Positions 17,296 through 26,515 of a stretch of DNA of 64,000 nucleotides are shown here, piece by piece. Position 1 is the stretch's first letter; each line of letters begins with the position of its first letter. This DNA comes from Chryseobacterium nepalense (lineage in GTDB: Bacteria; Bacteroidota; Bacteroidia; Flavobacteriales; Weeksellaceae): assembly GCF_023195755.1 (NCBI RefSeq), contig NZ_CP096203.1, positions 2,542,001-2,606,000 of the forward strand. The letters are read 5' to 3'. The position numbers and the translations under genes are program-made. The notes beneath the pieces were generated by a model that saw nothing but the letters and a program-made list of their open reading frames with translations, did not search any database and was not told where the DNA came from.

Positions 17296-17937
17296 TTATT
17301 TTTTTCGGGTGTAGTTTATTTCCATGGTCTTAAACTCTTTTCCTGTTTTAGCATCAGGACCATACATTTCCATTTTTTGGGTGTTATCGTCTACAAATGT
17401 GTAAATTTCCCTTACATTACAGTCTTTACCAGGTCTTGATGGATCCGTCATTTTTCCTTTAAATTCTATAGATTTTGTAGAGGCATTCCATATGCCTTCC
17501 ATATTCATAATTCCGGTTCCCATATTGTCGATCCATGAGCTTACAAATTTTTTCTTAGAATTGTCATAGCCTACAATACTGATTCCTTCAAAAGGCATTC
17601 CCATCATATCACCTTTATGCGTGCTCATCTGGTAACGTCCGTCAAAAACCATTTTATTGGTTGCTTCAGATTTGCTCATCATAGGCTGGCTTCCGTTTTC
17701 CATCCACATTTTAGTTTCACCTACCCAGTTTCCGTCCGATTTGGCAAGCATTTTTTGCATTTCTCCCGGAGTTGCGTAATCCATCCAGGCTTTTGTAGCC
17801 GTTGCAGAATCTACAGGTTTCCATTCTTCATTTGCTGTAGAATCCGTTGCATCGGATGAAGTTTTTACATCCATTTTCACTTTATCGCATCCGATAAATA
17901 CGGAAGCTGCAAAAGCAGCAAGTAATAATTTTTTCAT
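17296..17937 (-). CDS. DUF1579-family lipoprotein
   Basis: A 213-residue predicted lipoprotein (lipobox FIGC, Cys16) with a DUF1579 domain: LAKSDGNWVGETKMW, the internal FDGRYQMSTHKGDM, and the repeated beta pattern through GKMTDPSRPGKDC. DUF1579 proteins are beta-barrel-like and of unknown function. It has no close operon partner; 140 bp separate it from the small membrane protein gene. Confidence 0.78.
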   Translation of the reverse strand: MKKLLLAAFAASVFIGCDKVKMDVKTSSDATDSTANEEWKPVDSATATKAWMDYATPGEMQKMLAKSDGNWVGETKMWMENGSQPMMSKSEATNKMVFDGRYQMSTHKGDMMGMPFEGISIVGYDNSKKKFVSSWIDNMGTGIMNMEGIWNASTKSIEFKGKMTDPSRPGKDCNVREIYTFVDDNTQKMEMYGPDAKTGKEFKTMEINYTRKK

Positions 17938-18027
17938 AATTAATTCGTTTTAAGTTGTTTATAAATGTAATAAAAAAATAAGGATCAAATAAATTTTATT
18001 TTAATGTGATACTATTTCTCTAAATTG

Positions 18028-18035
18028 TAATTTTG
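18028..18035 (+). promoter_or_regulatory. -7 element of the NUDIX gene
   Basis: TAATTTTG, 26 bases before the ATG at 18061. Confidence 0.4.
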
Positions 18036-18060
18036 TGTATTCACAACACAAATCAGCATA

Positions 18061-18756
18061 ATGAATACTCCAAAAAAGTTACAGGATATAAAAGTAGCAG
18101 TAGATGCTGTTGTTTTCGGATACTTTGATAAAAAGGATCTTCAGATTCTCCTTATTAAAAGAAATATTGAACCTTTTAAAGGAAGTTGGGCGCTTCCCGG
18201 AGGACTGGTTCTTGATGATGAAAGCCTGGATGATGCCGTGAAAAGAGAATTGTATGAGGAAGCCGGTATAAAGCCGGATTTTCTGGAGCAACTCTATACT
18301 TTCGGAAACGTGGGACGCGATCCGAGAAACAGAGTGGTTTCCGTAACATATCTGGGGTTGGTAAATCCTTCTTATCACAACCTTTCTGCTGATTCCGATG
18401 CAGATGATGCCCAATGGTTCAGTGTCAATGAACTCCCCGAGCTCGCTTTTGATCATCAGATCATTATTGATACGGCATTAAAAAGACTTCGTACCAAAAT
18501 CCAGTATCAGCCGATAGGATTTAATTTATTGAATGAAGAATTTCCATTTTCAGACCTTGAAAATTTATATAAAACTATTGTAGGGCAGGAAATTGACCGC
18601 CGGAATTTCCGGAAAAAAATTATGAGCTACGGACTTTTAAATGAAACCGAAAACGTTAAAAAGCAAGGCAGCGGCAGGCCCGGAAGACTTTTTACTTTTA
18701 ATCAAAAAAAATACAAAGAACTGGAAGAACAGGGATTTTATTTTGAAATTAAATAA
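18061..18756 (+). CDS. NUDIX protein with C-terminal winged helix (NrtR-like regulator)
   Basis: A 231-residue protein with a NUDIX domain at about 10-145 and a winged-helix domain at about 160-230 (NFRKKIMSYGLLNET, GSGRPGRLFTF). This layout is that of NrtR regulators, which sense ADP-ribose-type compounds and control NAD or sugar genes. The NUDIX box, from GGLVLDDESLDDAVKRELYE into the following EAGI, keeps the catalytic glutamates, so hydrolase activity may remain. No NAD or sugar operon adjoins it, so its targets are unknown. Confidence 0.82.
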   Translation: MNTPKKLQDIKVAVDAVVFGYFDKKDLQILLIKRNIEPFKGSWALPGGLVLDDESLDDAVKRELYEEAGIKPDFLEQLYTFGNVGRDPRNRVVSVTYLGLVNPSYHNLSADSDADDAQWFSVNELPELAFDHQIIIDTALKRLRTKIQYQPIGFNLLNEEFPFSDLENLYKTIVGQEIDRRNFRKKIMSYGLLNETENVKKQGSGRPGRLFTFNQKKYKELEEQGFYFEIK

Positions 18757-18851
18757 TACTAATAGCTTAGAATGTAAAATTTTATTGAAACCATTTCATT
18801 TACTAAAGAGACTGATAGTTTTTATATATTGAACAAAACTAAAGAATTGCT

Positions 18852-18859
18852 TAAATTTG
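18852..18859 (+). promoter_or_regulatory. -7 element of the bacilliredoxin gene
   Basis: TAAATTTG, 22 bases before the ATG at 18882. Confidence 0.45.
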
Positions 18860-18881
18860 TACCTGAATTAAAAACAAAAAT

Positions 18882-19292
18882 ATGTATCCAACAGATTTAG
18901 TAATGCCTATGAAGGCTGAACTTACAGATAAAGGTTTCGAAGACCTGACCACTCCGTCACAAGTAGAAGAAGCATTAAAACAAAGCGGAACAACCCTTTT
19001 GGTAATCAATTCCGTTTGTGGATGTGCAGCAGGAGCGGCAAGACCCGGAGTTGTGTATTCTTTAACAGGAGATAAAAAACCGGATCATCTTACAACCGTT
19101 TTTGCCGGTTTCGATACAGAAGCAGTGGTGGAAGCAAGAAAACACCTTGCCCCTTTTCCGCCGAGTTCGCCTTGTGTAGCTCTTTTCAAGGATGGTGAGC
19201 TGGTTCACATGCTGGAAAGACACCATATTGAAGGAAACCCTGCAGGAGCAATTGCAGCCAACCTTCAGGCAGCCTACGATGAATACTGCTAA
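18882..19292 (+). CDS. BrxA/BrxB-family bacilliredoxin
   Basis: A 136-residue thioredoxin-fold protein of the YphP/YqiW (DUF1094) family. The redox motif is Cys-Gly-Cys in NSVCGCAAGAARPG, and a Cys is the last residue. In Firmicutes, these proteins remove bacillithiol from protein thiols; in Bacteroidota, the thiol partner is inferred. It has its own promoter and terminator. Confidence 0.9.
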   Translation: MYPTDLVMPMKAELTDKGFEDLTTPSQVEEALKQSGTTLLVINSVCGCAAGAARPGVVYSLTGDKKPDHLTTVFAGFDTEAVVEARKHLAPFPPSSPCVALFKDGELVHMLERHHIEGNPAGAIAANLQAAYDEYC

Positions 19293-19312
19293 TAAAAAAT
19301 TATATTTAATAG

Positions 19313-19345
19313 AAACCGTTACTGATGAAGTAACGGTTTTTTATT
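19313..19345 (+). terminator. Terminator after the bacilliredoxin gene
   Basis: Perfect 11-bp stem (19313-19323 with 19329-19339), five-base loop, followed by TTTATTTT. Confidence 0.85.
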
Positions 19346-19384
19346 TTAACATAATAAAATATTCCCTGAAAATACAAATATTGT

Positions 19385-19392
19385 TATATTTG
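19385..19392 (+). promoter_or_regulatory. -7 element of the GH3-like gene
   Basis: TATATTTG ends only five bases before the ATG at 19398, so transcription would begin at or just before the start codon. Confidence 0.5.
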
Positions 19393-19397
19393 TTGGA

Positions 19398-20915
19398 ATG
19401 GCAACAAAAGCACTTTTCAATACTGTGGTCAATTGGTTTATTCGTCAGAGAATAGACCAGATTCAGAATTTTATAGATCATCCTATTGAAACACAAAAAG
19501 GGGTGTTATTTTCCCAACTGTTTCACGCAGAAGATACGGAGTATGGCAAAAAGTATGGCTTTAATTCTGTTTCCAGCTATCAGGATTTTAAAAACAAGGT
19601 CCCGATCGTAACTTATGAGGAGATTGAACCCTATATTGAAAAAGCAAGACAGGGACAGAAAGATGTTACCTGGCCCGGATATATTAAGCATTTTGCCAAA
19701 TCCTCAGGAACTACAAATGCCAAAAGTAAATTTATTCCTATTTCCGCAGAAAGCCTGGAATATTGTCACATGAAGGCAGGAAAGGATATGGTGTCCATCT
19801 ATGCCAACAATCATCCTGAAAATCAGCTTTTCAACTATAAAAATCTCCGGCTTGGAGGAAGCTCGGAACTGTATGCGGATTTTAATACCAAATTCGGCGA
19901 CCTTTCAGCGATCCTTATTGATAATTTGCCATTCTGGGTAGAAATAACAACAACACCCAGCAAAAAGGTTTCGCTGATGGGAGAGTGGGAAAGCAAACTG
20001 AAAGCAATAATCTCTGAAGTTAAAAATGAAGATGTAGGCAGCATTCTGGGGGTTCCTAGTTGGATGATGGTGCTTCTTCAACGTGTTATAAATGAAGCAG
20101 GAATCAACAATATTTCTGAATTGTGGCCGAATCTTGAAGTTTTCTTTCATGGCGGGATCAGCTTTAAACCATACCGGGAGCAATACACACAGATTATCGG
20201 GAAAAATATCAATTATTACGAAATTTATAATGCTTCTGAAGGTTTTTTTGGAATTCAGGACCGGTCAAACAGTGATGAGATGCTGCTGATGCTGGATTAC
20301 GGGATTTTCTATGAGTTTATTCCGATGGAGCAGTTTCACCTTTCCAATCCTAAAGTAGTGAGCCTGGAAGACGTTGAAATAGGTAAGAATTATGCGATGG
20401 TTATCACCACGAATGGTGGCCTTTGGAGATACCTTATCGGCGATACGGTGGTATTTACTTCCATCAGTCCGTTCAGGATAAAAATTACGGGAAGAACGAA
20501 GCATTACATCAATGCTTTTGGTGAAGAACTGATGATCACAAACGTAGAATCTGCCCTTACCAAAGCGTGTGAGGAGACCCATGCTTCCATTTCAGATTTT
20601 ACAGGTGCTCCTGTGTTCATGAAAGAAAATGAAGGTGGTGCACACGAATGGATTTTTGAATTTTGCCGTGTGCCGGACGATCTGGAACGTTTTATTGATG
20701 TCTTTGATAATCATTTAAAAGCGATTAATTCTGATTATGAGGCGAAACGTTATAACAATATGACTCTTAAAAGACCTATCGTACACATCGCAAAACCTAA
20801 TCTTTTCTATTGCTGGCTGGAATCAAAGGGTAAGCTGGGAGGGCAGAATAAAGTGCCGAGATTAAGCAATGACAGAGAATATATTGATCCTTTGCTTGAA
20901 CTTAATAATAAATAA
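19398..20915 (+). CDS. GH3-family acyl-adenylating protein
   Basis: A 505-residue member of the GH3 (auxin-responsive promoter) family of the ANL adenylating superfamily. The ATP loop is seen in AKSSGTTNAKSKFIP near residue 100, and GRTKHYINAFGEEL near 365 is the C-terminal motif. Plant members conjugate amino acids to hormones; bacterial substrates are mostly unknown. It is monocistronic. The ATG at 19398 is retained because the N-terminal segment is hydrophobic/amphipathic as in bacterial relatives, although the promoter lies very close. Confidence 0.85.
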   Translation: MATKALFNTVVNWFIRQRIDQIQNFIDHPIETQKGVLFSQLFHAEDTEYGKKYGFNSVSSYQDFKNKVPIVTYEEIEPYIEKARQGQKDVTWPGYIKHFAKSSGTTNAKSKFIPISAESLEYCHMKAGKDMVSIYANNHPENQLFNYKNLRLGGSSELYADFNTKFGDLSAILIDNLPFWVEITTTPSKKVSLMGEWESKLKAIISEVKNEDVGSILGVPSWMMVLLQRVINEAGINNISELWPNLEVFFHGGISFKPYREQYTQIIGKNINYYEIYNASEGFFGIQDRSNSDEMLLMLDYGIFYEFIPMEQFHLSNPKVVSLEDVEIGKNYAMVITTNGGLWRYLIGDTVVFTSISPFRIKITGRTKHYINAFGEELMITNVESALTKACEETHASISDFTGAPVFMKENEGGAHEWIFEFCRVPDDLERFIDVFDNHLKAINSDYEAKRYNNMTLKRPIVHIAKPNLFYCWLESKGKLGGQNKVPRLSNDREYIDPLLELNNK

Positions 20916-20924
20916 AATTAACAT

Positions 20925-20956
20925 AAACCCGCAGTCTAGACTGCGGGTTTTATTAT
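20925..20956 (+). terminator. Bidirectional terminator
   Basis: AAACCCGCAGT, CTAG, ACTGCGGGTTT form a perfect palindromic hairpin between two converging genes, with A and T runs on both sides. Confidence 0.88.
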
Positions 20957-20978
20957 CTAAATGTATAACAGTTGTTAT

Positions 20979-21386
20979 TTACCTGCTTAAATCTTCCTTA
21001 ATCTTTTTTGCACCGTCTTCTACTTTTCCGGCACCTTTTGCTGCAGCATCTTTTACATCCTTACCTACTTTATCAGTTTCGGTTTTGATATCCTGTCCTG
21101 CTTTCTGAAGGTTCGCTTTGGCTTTATCCGCTGTAGCATCAATTTTATTTTTGGCATCTTCTGCAGCATTGTCTATCTTTTCTCCTGCAGCATTGATTCT
21201 GGATTCCGTTTTTTCCTTTACTCCATTAATCTTTGCTGTATCAACGCCCAATCCGCTTTCAGAAACAGTGGTGGTTGTAGTAACACTTCCGTCCGGATTT
21301 TCTACCGTTTCGGTTTTTGAGGTTGATTTGGTGCATGATATCATCAATGCTGCAATCATTAATCCTGATAAAAAGTTTTTTTTCAT
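20979..21386 (-). CDS. Small lipoprotein with apolipoprotein/LEA-like amphipathic repeats
   Basis: A 135-residue predicted lipoprotein (LMISC, Cys18). After a Thr/Ser-rich linker it carries Lys/Ala/Asp/Glu-rich 11-residue-type amphipathic repeats (for example KIDNAAEDAKNKIDATADKA). Such repeats resemble LEA, YtxH or apolipoprotein helices and suggest a stress or membrane-associated role, but no function is assigned. It lies 34 bp downstream of another lipoprotein gene on the same strand. Confidence 0.7.
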   Translation of the reverse strand: MKKNFLSGLMIAALMISCTKSTSKTETVENPDGSVTTTTTVSESGLGVDTAKINGVKEKTESRINAAGEKIDNAAEDAKNKIDATADKAKANLQKAGQDIKTETDKVGKDVKDAAAKGAGKVEDGAKKIKEDLSR

Positions 21387-21420
21387 ATGTATTGATAAAT
21401 TTTTAGTTGAAATTCAAATG

Positions 21421-21759
21421 TTATTCCTTTTTTACATCGCTTTCGGCCGTTTCTGAGGCTTTTTGTTTTTTCTCTTCTTCTGCTTTTTTCTTATTTTCTT
21501 TTTCCAGTTCTTCTTTAATTTTTTTCTCCTGTTCCTGAAGTTTAAGAGCTTCTTTCAAAGAGTCCTGGTATTTTCTGGAAGACATTCTGATCTGTTCTGC
21601 AACATCAACCGATATGGCTCCGGTTGAAAAAGAATCAACAGCAACTGTATCATAGTCCGCCTTCGGGCTGTCTGCAGGATAAAGATCCTGAGGTTCTTTT
21701 TTTGAGCATGAAACGGCTGAAATTAATAAAAAGAAAAGTATACAAAACAAATTTTTCAT
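21421..21759 (-). CDS. Small lipoprotein with charged coiled-coil tail
   Basis: A 112-residue predicted lipoprotein starting at the ATG at 21759 (MKNLFCILFFLLISAVSC, acylated Cys18). The longer upstream frame lacks signal-peptide logic and is not used. The C-terminal 60 residues are a Lys/Glu/Gln-rich coiled coil. The family is not recognised. It sits downstream of the mutL-rhomboid-EEP run on the same strand. Confidence 0.65.
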   Translation of the reverse strand: MKNLFCILFFLLISAVSCSKKEPQDLYPADSPKADYDTVAVDSFSTGAISVDVAEQIRMSSRKYQDSLKEALKLQEQEKKIKEELEKENKKKAEEEKKQKASETAESDVKKE

Positions 21760-21870
21760 AAGAACTAATTTAACAGAATTTCTGCAATTAAAAGCACAGC
21801 TTGCAGGACAATTTATCATAAGTTTCAGTTCAACTGACAATGATTTAATAATTAAATAACTTATTATGTT

Positions 21871-22866
21871 TTATTTTTCGGATTTAAATGTTGCAATAAC
21901 AGGAAAATGGTCGGAAAGCTTTACGGAACGGTCTACTTTATAACTCAGCGGTTTTACCGATAGCGAAGAGAAAATATAGTCAATTCTTATCGGGAATTTG
22001 TAATCGTGGAAACTTGTAGCGCTTCCCCTTCCTGCTTCTACAAAGGCATCTTGTAAGCCTTCAAGTAAATGATAATATTCGTAAGAATTGGGAACCGAGT
22101 TGAAATCTCCTGCTAAAATTACAGGATAGGGAGATTCATCAATGCTTTTTCTGACTGCGCTGATCTGTTCCTGATGCATTTTGAAGGTAGGAATAAGTCT
22201 TTTCACTACATCTTTTAGTTTCTGTTCATCTTCTTCGCTATTGCCATTAAGCTTTACCATACTTTTTTGAAATTTAAATGGCTGCAAGTACACATTGATA
22301 AAACGGTATATTTTTCCTTTTATTTCAATGTCGGTTTGGGACGCATACGCATTATTATATTCATAATCACTTTCAATAAGCTGCTTCTGCTCTATAAATC
22401 TGTGTTTTGAAAAAACAGTAATGATGTGACCTTGTGAACCTTCTTTCATTCCATTAAATTGATATTTTTTATTAATACCATATTCCTGAAGCAGAACAAT
22501 ATCCGATTTCTGACTGTTAATATAGGACTCTATATTTCCTTTTCCGTAGAAACCGCCTTTGGCATTCAATGAAATAATTTTCAGGTCCGGAATCTCATTT
22601 TTCTGAGGCATGTAATTGATCCACCGGATTACCGGTTTGAAAAACAGCAGTCCGAAAAGTAAAAAAACGAATGCTCTCTTTTTCCAGCTTATAATCCAAA
22701 AAAGAGTGAGCAAAAGATATACGATCATGAATACAGGAAAACCTAAAGAAAGCAGATTGAACCACGGAAATGTTTTTGGTGGTACGTATGCATTCAGAAG
22801 TGTTCCGACAAGCAGGAAAGATATTCCTACATGTACGATGAAAAATATAAGACGAATGATTTTCAC
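21871..22866 (-). CDS. Membrane-anchored endonuclease/exonuclease/phosphatase family protein
   Basis: A 331-residue protein with three hydrophobic segments in the first 85 residues, then an EEP (exonuclease III-like) domain. Family marks are SLNAKGG, LLQEYG with the metal-binding Glu, the LAGDFNSVPNSYEY motif and the terminal KLSDHFPVIA with the catalytic Asp-His. EEP proteins cleave phosphodiesters in nucleic acids or lipids; with this topology the domain probably faces the periplasm. It starts six bases after the rhomboid stop. Confidence 0.82.
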   Translation of the reverse strand: MKIIRLIFFIVHVGISFLLVGTLLNAYVPPKTFPWFNLLSLGFPVFMIVYLLLTLFWIISWKKRAFVFLLFGLLFFKPVIRWINYMPQKNEIPDLKIISLNAKGGFYGKGNIESYINSQKSDIVLLQEYGINKKYQFNGMKEGSQGHIITVFSKHRFIEQKQLIESDYEYNNAYASQTDIEIKGKIYRFINVYLQPFKFQKSMVKLNGNSEEDEQKLKDVVKRLIPTFKMHQEQISAVRKSIDESPYPVILAGDFNSVPNSYEYYHLLEGLQDAFVEAGRGSATSFHDYKFPIRIDYIFSSLSVKPLSYKVDRSVKLSDHFPVIATFKSEK

Positions 22867-22872
22867 GAATTT

Positions 22873-23601
22873 TTAATTGAATCGATATAGATGTTTTCTC
22901 CAGATTTTTGCAAGAATCCATCCTACTAATGCTCCGCCAACGTGGGCGAAATGAGCTATTCCTCCTACATTACCTGAAATTCCGAGCCATACGGAGCCTA
23001 TAACAATAATTGGCAGTAAATATTTAACTTTCATAGGAATCGGAATAAACATGATCCCGATTTTTGCATCAGGGTAAAGTGTTGCAAACGCTGCCACAAC
23101 CCCGAAAATCGCTCCGGAAGCTCCTACCATTGGTGATGTTAATGCAATATAAAGATTATAAGCATCTTCATTATTTGTATAAGGTATGGGATTAAAATTA
23201 AATTTACTGAGGTCTGCTTTCATAAAAATCTCCGAAACATTGATATTGGCATCTGTAAGGGCAGAAGTAAGTTGCTGAACCTCATAAAAGTTCCATAAAT
23301 TAAAAAGGAAAAAAGCACCTAAACCACTCAAAAAGTATAAAATCAAATATTTTTTCTCTCCTAAAACTTGTTCCAGCACAGGTCCGAAACTCCATAATGT
23401 AAGCATGTTGAAAATAATATGAGCATATCCTCCATGCATAAACATATGCGTAATAATCTGCCATGATCTGAAATTGGGTGAAAAAGGATAAAATGCAGAT
23501 AGGGAAACGTAAAATTGAGGGAATATAAAACCAACCAAAATAAATACAATTACATTGATGATGATGATATTTCTCGTGATAGGAGGGATACTATTAAACA
23601 T
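22873..23601 (-). CDS. Rhomboid intramembrane serine protease
   Basis: A 242-residue polytopic membrane protein of the rhomboid family. The nucleophile Ser is in GASGAIFG, the partner His in FAHVGGALVGW, and the HMFMHGGYAHIIFNM segment is the usual second helix. It cleaves transmembrane helices; its substrate is unknown. It begins three bases after the mutL stop, so it is probably transcribed with mutL. Confidence 0.92.
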   Translation of the reverse strand: MFNSIPPITRNIIIINVIVFILVGFIFPQFYVSLSAFYPFSPNFRSWQIITHMFMHGGYAHIIFNMLTLWSFGPVLEQVLGEKKYLILYFLSGLGAFFLFNLWNFYEVQQLTSALTDANINVSEIFMKADLSKFNFNPIPYTNNEDAYNLYIALTSPMVGASGAIFGVVAAFATLYPDAKIGIMFIPIPMKVKYLLPIIVIGSVWLGISGNVGGIAHFAHVGGALVGWILAKIWRKHLYRFN

Positions 23602-23604
23602 ACT

Positions 23605-25392
23605 TTAAAATTTATTTTTAAAATCATTGAACGGAACTTCAAAAAAGCATCTTTTTCCATTGGGTAAAAATTCCGGGAAACCTAATGCTGTAAAATCTCT
23701 GATCAGCTGTTCCGCATCTTTTTTGTAGATATAATCAAATCTTGACTTCGACTGCATTTTGTTCCACTGATTCTGGTAAAACTGCAGGAATTCTTCTTCT
23801 GTCTTATATTCCAGAATGTCAAAAAGATTCTCCAGGAATTTCATGACCTGGGTTTCTTTCAAACCTTCCGGTACAGCATCAATCCTTAGAACACTTTCAT
23901 GGGCGATGCTCATTTCAAATCCTAATTCAGGAAGAAATTTTTTGATTGATTTATATTTGTTCTTTTCAATCTCATTCATGTGATACTCGAGAGAAAAGAG
24001 CAGGGAGTGGCTGTTCGTAGTTCCTTTTTTTACAGGTTTTGTGTTTTCGGAAACCACAAGCCTGTGCATTCTTCCAAGATCCAGCATCAGGGTTTTATCT
24101 CCTTTATTGAAGAGCCAGTAGCCATTTGGGAGTCGCATCAGATCTTCATCAAAATCTTCATCTTCAAAAAGGTTTATTTTTGAAGGTTCGGCTGAAATAT
24201 TCTGGTGGTACATCTCGGCAAGATTCTGAATTTCTGCCTGTTTTACTCCTCTTTCTTCCAGAAACGGATTATAATCTTTGTCTACAATAATTTCAGGCAT
24301 TTTGATAAATCCGCTTCCGCCTCCGTTGCTTTTGCTTGGAAATGTTTTCTGCATGATTTCATCCAGGTGCGGATCTTTTTCGAAATCAAGGCTTGGTGCA
24401 ACATTGTAAATTCCCAATGATCTTTTAATGGTAGAGCGCAACAATGCAAAGATCAGATGCTCATCTTCAAATTTTACTTCCGTTTTCTGAGGATGTATAT
24501 TGACATCAATCTTTTCAGGATCTAATTCTAAAAAAAGAAAAAACGTAGGAATATATCCCGGCAGCAGCAATCCTTCAAAAGCTTCCTGCACCGCTTTATT
24601 GAAATACGGACTTTTAAAATATCTTCCGTTTACAAAAAGAAACTGTTCTCCTCTCGTTTTCTTGGCTCCATCAGGTTTAGCTACAAACCCGTGAAGTTTA
24701 CACCAGATGATATCTTCTTTAATAGGAATAAGCTGGGGCTGCAGTTTTCTTCCGAAAATATCCACAATACGCTGCATCTGGCTTCCTTTTCTTAATCTGA
24801 AAACCGCTTCATCGTCATGAAAAAGGGAAAACTCAAGATTTTCATGCGCCAGGGCAACACGTTGAAATTCATCAATAACATGTCTGAATTCGATATTATT
24901 ATTTTTAAGAAACTTTCTTCTGGCCGGAACGTTATAGAAAAGATTTTTTACTAAAAAATTGGAGCCGTCTGCCGTCTGAACAGGATCCTGAAACTGAAAC
25001 ACTCCGCCTTCTATATAGATATTGGTTCCTATGGTTGTATCTTTCTGCTTGGTTCTCAGTTCTACCTGGGAGACTGCTGCAATAGAAGCAAGTGCTTCGC
25101 CACGGAATCCTTTTGTGGCAATTTTAAAAATATCTTCCGTTCCTCTGATTTTGGAAGTGGCGTGTCTCTCAAAAGCCATCCTTGCATCCGTCTCAGACAT
25201 TCCTTTTCCGTCATCTACCACCTGAATCAGATTTTTTCCGGCATCTCTTACAATCAGTTCAATCTTCGTGGCTTCGGCATCAATTGCATTTTCCAAAAGT
25301 TCTTTTACAATGGATGCAGGTCTCTGCACCACCTCTCCTGCCGCAATTTGGTTGGCTACATGATCCGGTAAAAGCTGAATAATATCTGACAT
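23605..25392 (-). CDS. mutL: DNA mismatch repair protein MutL
   Basis: A 595-residue MutL. The N-terminal GHKL ATPase is typical: KELLENAIDAEAT, DDGKGM, FERHATSKI and GFRGEALASIAAVS. The C-terminal dimerisation domain spans about 420-590. Endonuclease-type MutL proteins have DQHAAHE and CPHGRP motifs there; here the equivalent places read LDLGRMHRLV and LPNGKRC, so the nuclease metal site appears to be lost. It heads a run with the rhomboid and EEP genes. Confidence 0.95.
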   Translation of the reverse strand: MSDIIQLLPDHVANQIAAGEVVQRPASIVKELLENAIDAEATKIELIVRDAGKNLIQVVDDGKGMSETDARMAFERHATSKIRGTEDIFKIATKGFRGEALASIAAVSQVELRTKQKDTTIGTNIYIEGGVFQFQDPVQTADGSNFLVKNLFYNVPARRKFLKNNNIEFRHVIDEFQRVALAHENLEFSLFHDDEAVFRLRKGSQMQRIVDIFGRKLQPQLIPIKEDIIWCKLHGFVAKPDGAKKTRGEQFLFVNGRYFKSPYFNKAVQEAFEGLLLPGYIPTFFLFLELDPEKIDVNIHPQKTEVKFEDEHLIFALLRSTIKRSLGIYNVAPSLDFEKDPHLDEIMQKTFPSKSNGGGSGFIKMPEIIVDKDYNPFLEERGVKQAEIQNLAEMYHQNISAEPSKINLFEDEDFDEDLMRLPNGYWLFNKGDKTLMLDLGRMHRLVVSENTKPVKKGTTNSHSLLFSLEYHMNEIEKNKYKSIKKFLPELGFEMSIAHESVLRIDAVPEGLKETQVMKFLENLFDILEYKTEEEFLQFYQNQWNKMQSKSRFDYIYKKDAEQLIRDFTALGFPEFLPNGKRCFFEVPFNDFKNKF

Positions 25393-25412
25393 AAAAAAAG
25401 TAAATCAACTTA

Positions 25413-25420
25413 CAAAAATA
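25413..25420 (-). promoter_or_regulatory. -7 element of mutL
   Basis: Minus strand TATTTTTG, about 20 bases before the mutL ATG. Confidence 0.45.
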
Positions 25421-25539
25421 GGCATTCAGAATAAGAATTAAAACAATAACCCCCTGAATTAAAAATTAATTATCAACATATCAACATTCCTGCGACGTTT
25501 TTATTTCAGCTAAAACGATCTTCCGTAAGCATTTTCTAA

Positions 25540-25580
25540 AAAACACAATCCCCCAATTGTATTACACAATTAGAGGATTG
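25540..25580 (-). terminator. Terminator-like inverted repeat after the DUF1275 gene
   Basis: Fifteen-base arms (25546-25560 with 25566-25580) pair with two mismatches; on the minus strand, the hairpin is followed by a T-rich run. Confidence 0.6.
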
Positions 25581-25652
25581 ATTCACAGCTAGTTTACACA
25601 AAATTAATACTGATATGTATTGTCTTTAAATAAGAAATCTTTATAAGAACAT

Positions 25653-26492
25653 TTATTCTTCGAAAATAAGTTTTCTCTTTTTCTCTCCTTTTTGTTTGAT
25701 TCCCGAACCTCCATGGATCTTATCATACAGAAAAGCTAAAAAGTTAGGTTTTCTATATATTTTGCTGTATCTATATTGCGTGTTATAATGTCTCAGATGA
25801 ATTTTATAGGCATCATATCCAATTACAACCAGCAAGCAAAGACTGATCACATAAAAAACTCTGAACTCAAGATAATAATAGGTAAGTCCGGAAAATACCG
25901 CTCCCAAAACATACGCAAGCATAATACTCATTAACAATTTGGCTCTTGCTACCAACTCTCCGTTTTTCCTGAATTTTTTCTGGGTAAACATAGAAAACAG
26001 AATTCCAAGGTCGGTGGTAGTACCGGTAAGGTGGGTTGTTTTCACGGAGAAGTTGGAAATACTTGCCGTTAAACCATTCTGTAGTCCTGTAGCAAAAAGC
26101 ATTAATGCGACCAGATATTCTGTTTCCTCAAGGGTTTTACGATAATAAAACTGTCCATAGATTCCTACAAAAAGGAGGCATGCTATTTCAAGCACCAACG
26201 GCATGGCATGCGCGAAATATTTACTCTTCCTGTTGAAGTTGATGACCATAAAATTGGATACAAACCCTCCGAAGAAGAAAAGAAAAATCCAGCCTCCCAC
26301 TACGGCAACCTGCGACCAGTTGGCTTTACTGATTTCTGCTGCGAGGATAGCATAATGCCCTGTTACGTTTGACGTAAACGAGAGAAATATCAACAGGGAA
26401 GCAATATTTATAGTACCCGCCGTAAAGGCAGTCAGCGTTCCCAGTCTTATGTTGTCTCCCAACGTCCTGCTGTTACTATAATTCCTTAACAT
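25653..26492 (-). CDS. DUF1275 (YoaK-type) membrane protein
   Basis: A 279-residue membrane protein with about six hydrophobic segments. The start LGTLTAFTAGTINIASLLIF, the VTGHYA segment and LATGLQNGLT are typical of DUF1275. Family function is unknown. It follows the small USP-like gene by 23 bases and they probably share a transcript. Confidence 0.8.
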   Translation of the reverse strand: MLRNYSNSRTLGDNIRLGTLTAFTAGTINIASLLIFLSFTSNVTGHYAILAAEISKANWSQVAVVGGWIFLFFFGGFVSNFMVINFNRKSKYFAHAMPLVLEIACLLFVGIYGQFYYRKTLEETEYLVALMLFATGLQNGLTASISNFSVKTTHLTGTTTDLGILFSMFTQKKFRKNGELVARAKLLMSIMLAYVLGAVFSGLTYYYLEFRVFYVISLCLLVVIGYDAYKIHLRHYNTQYRYSKIYRKPNFLAFLYDKIHGGSGIKQKGEKKRKLIFEE

Positions 26493-26515
26493 TTTTAAAA
26501 TTTTATAAGTCTGAT

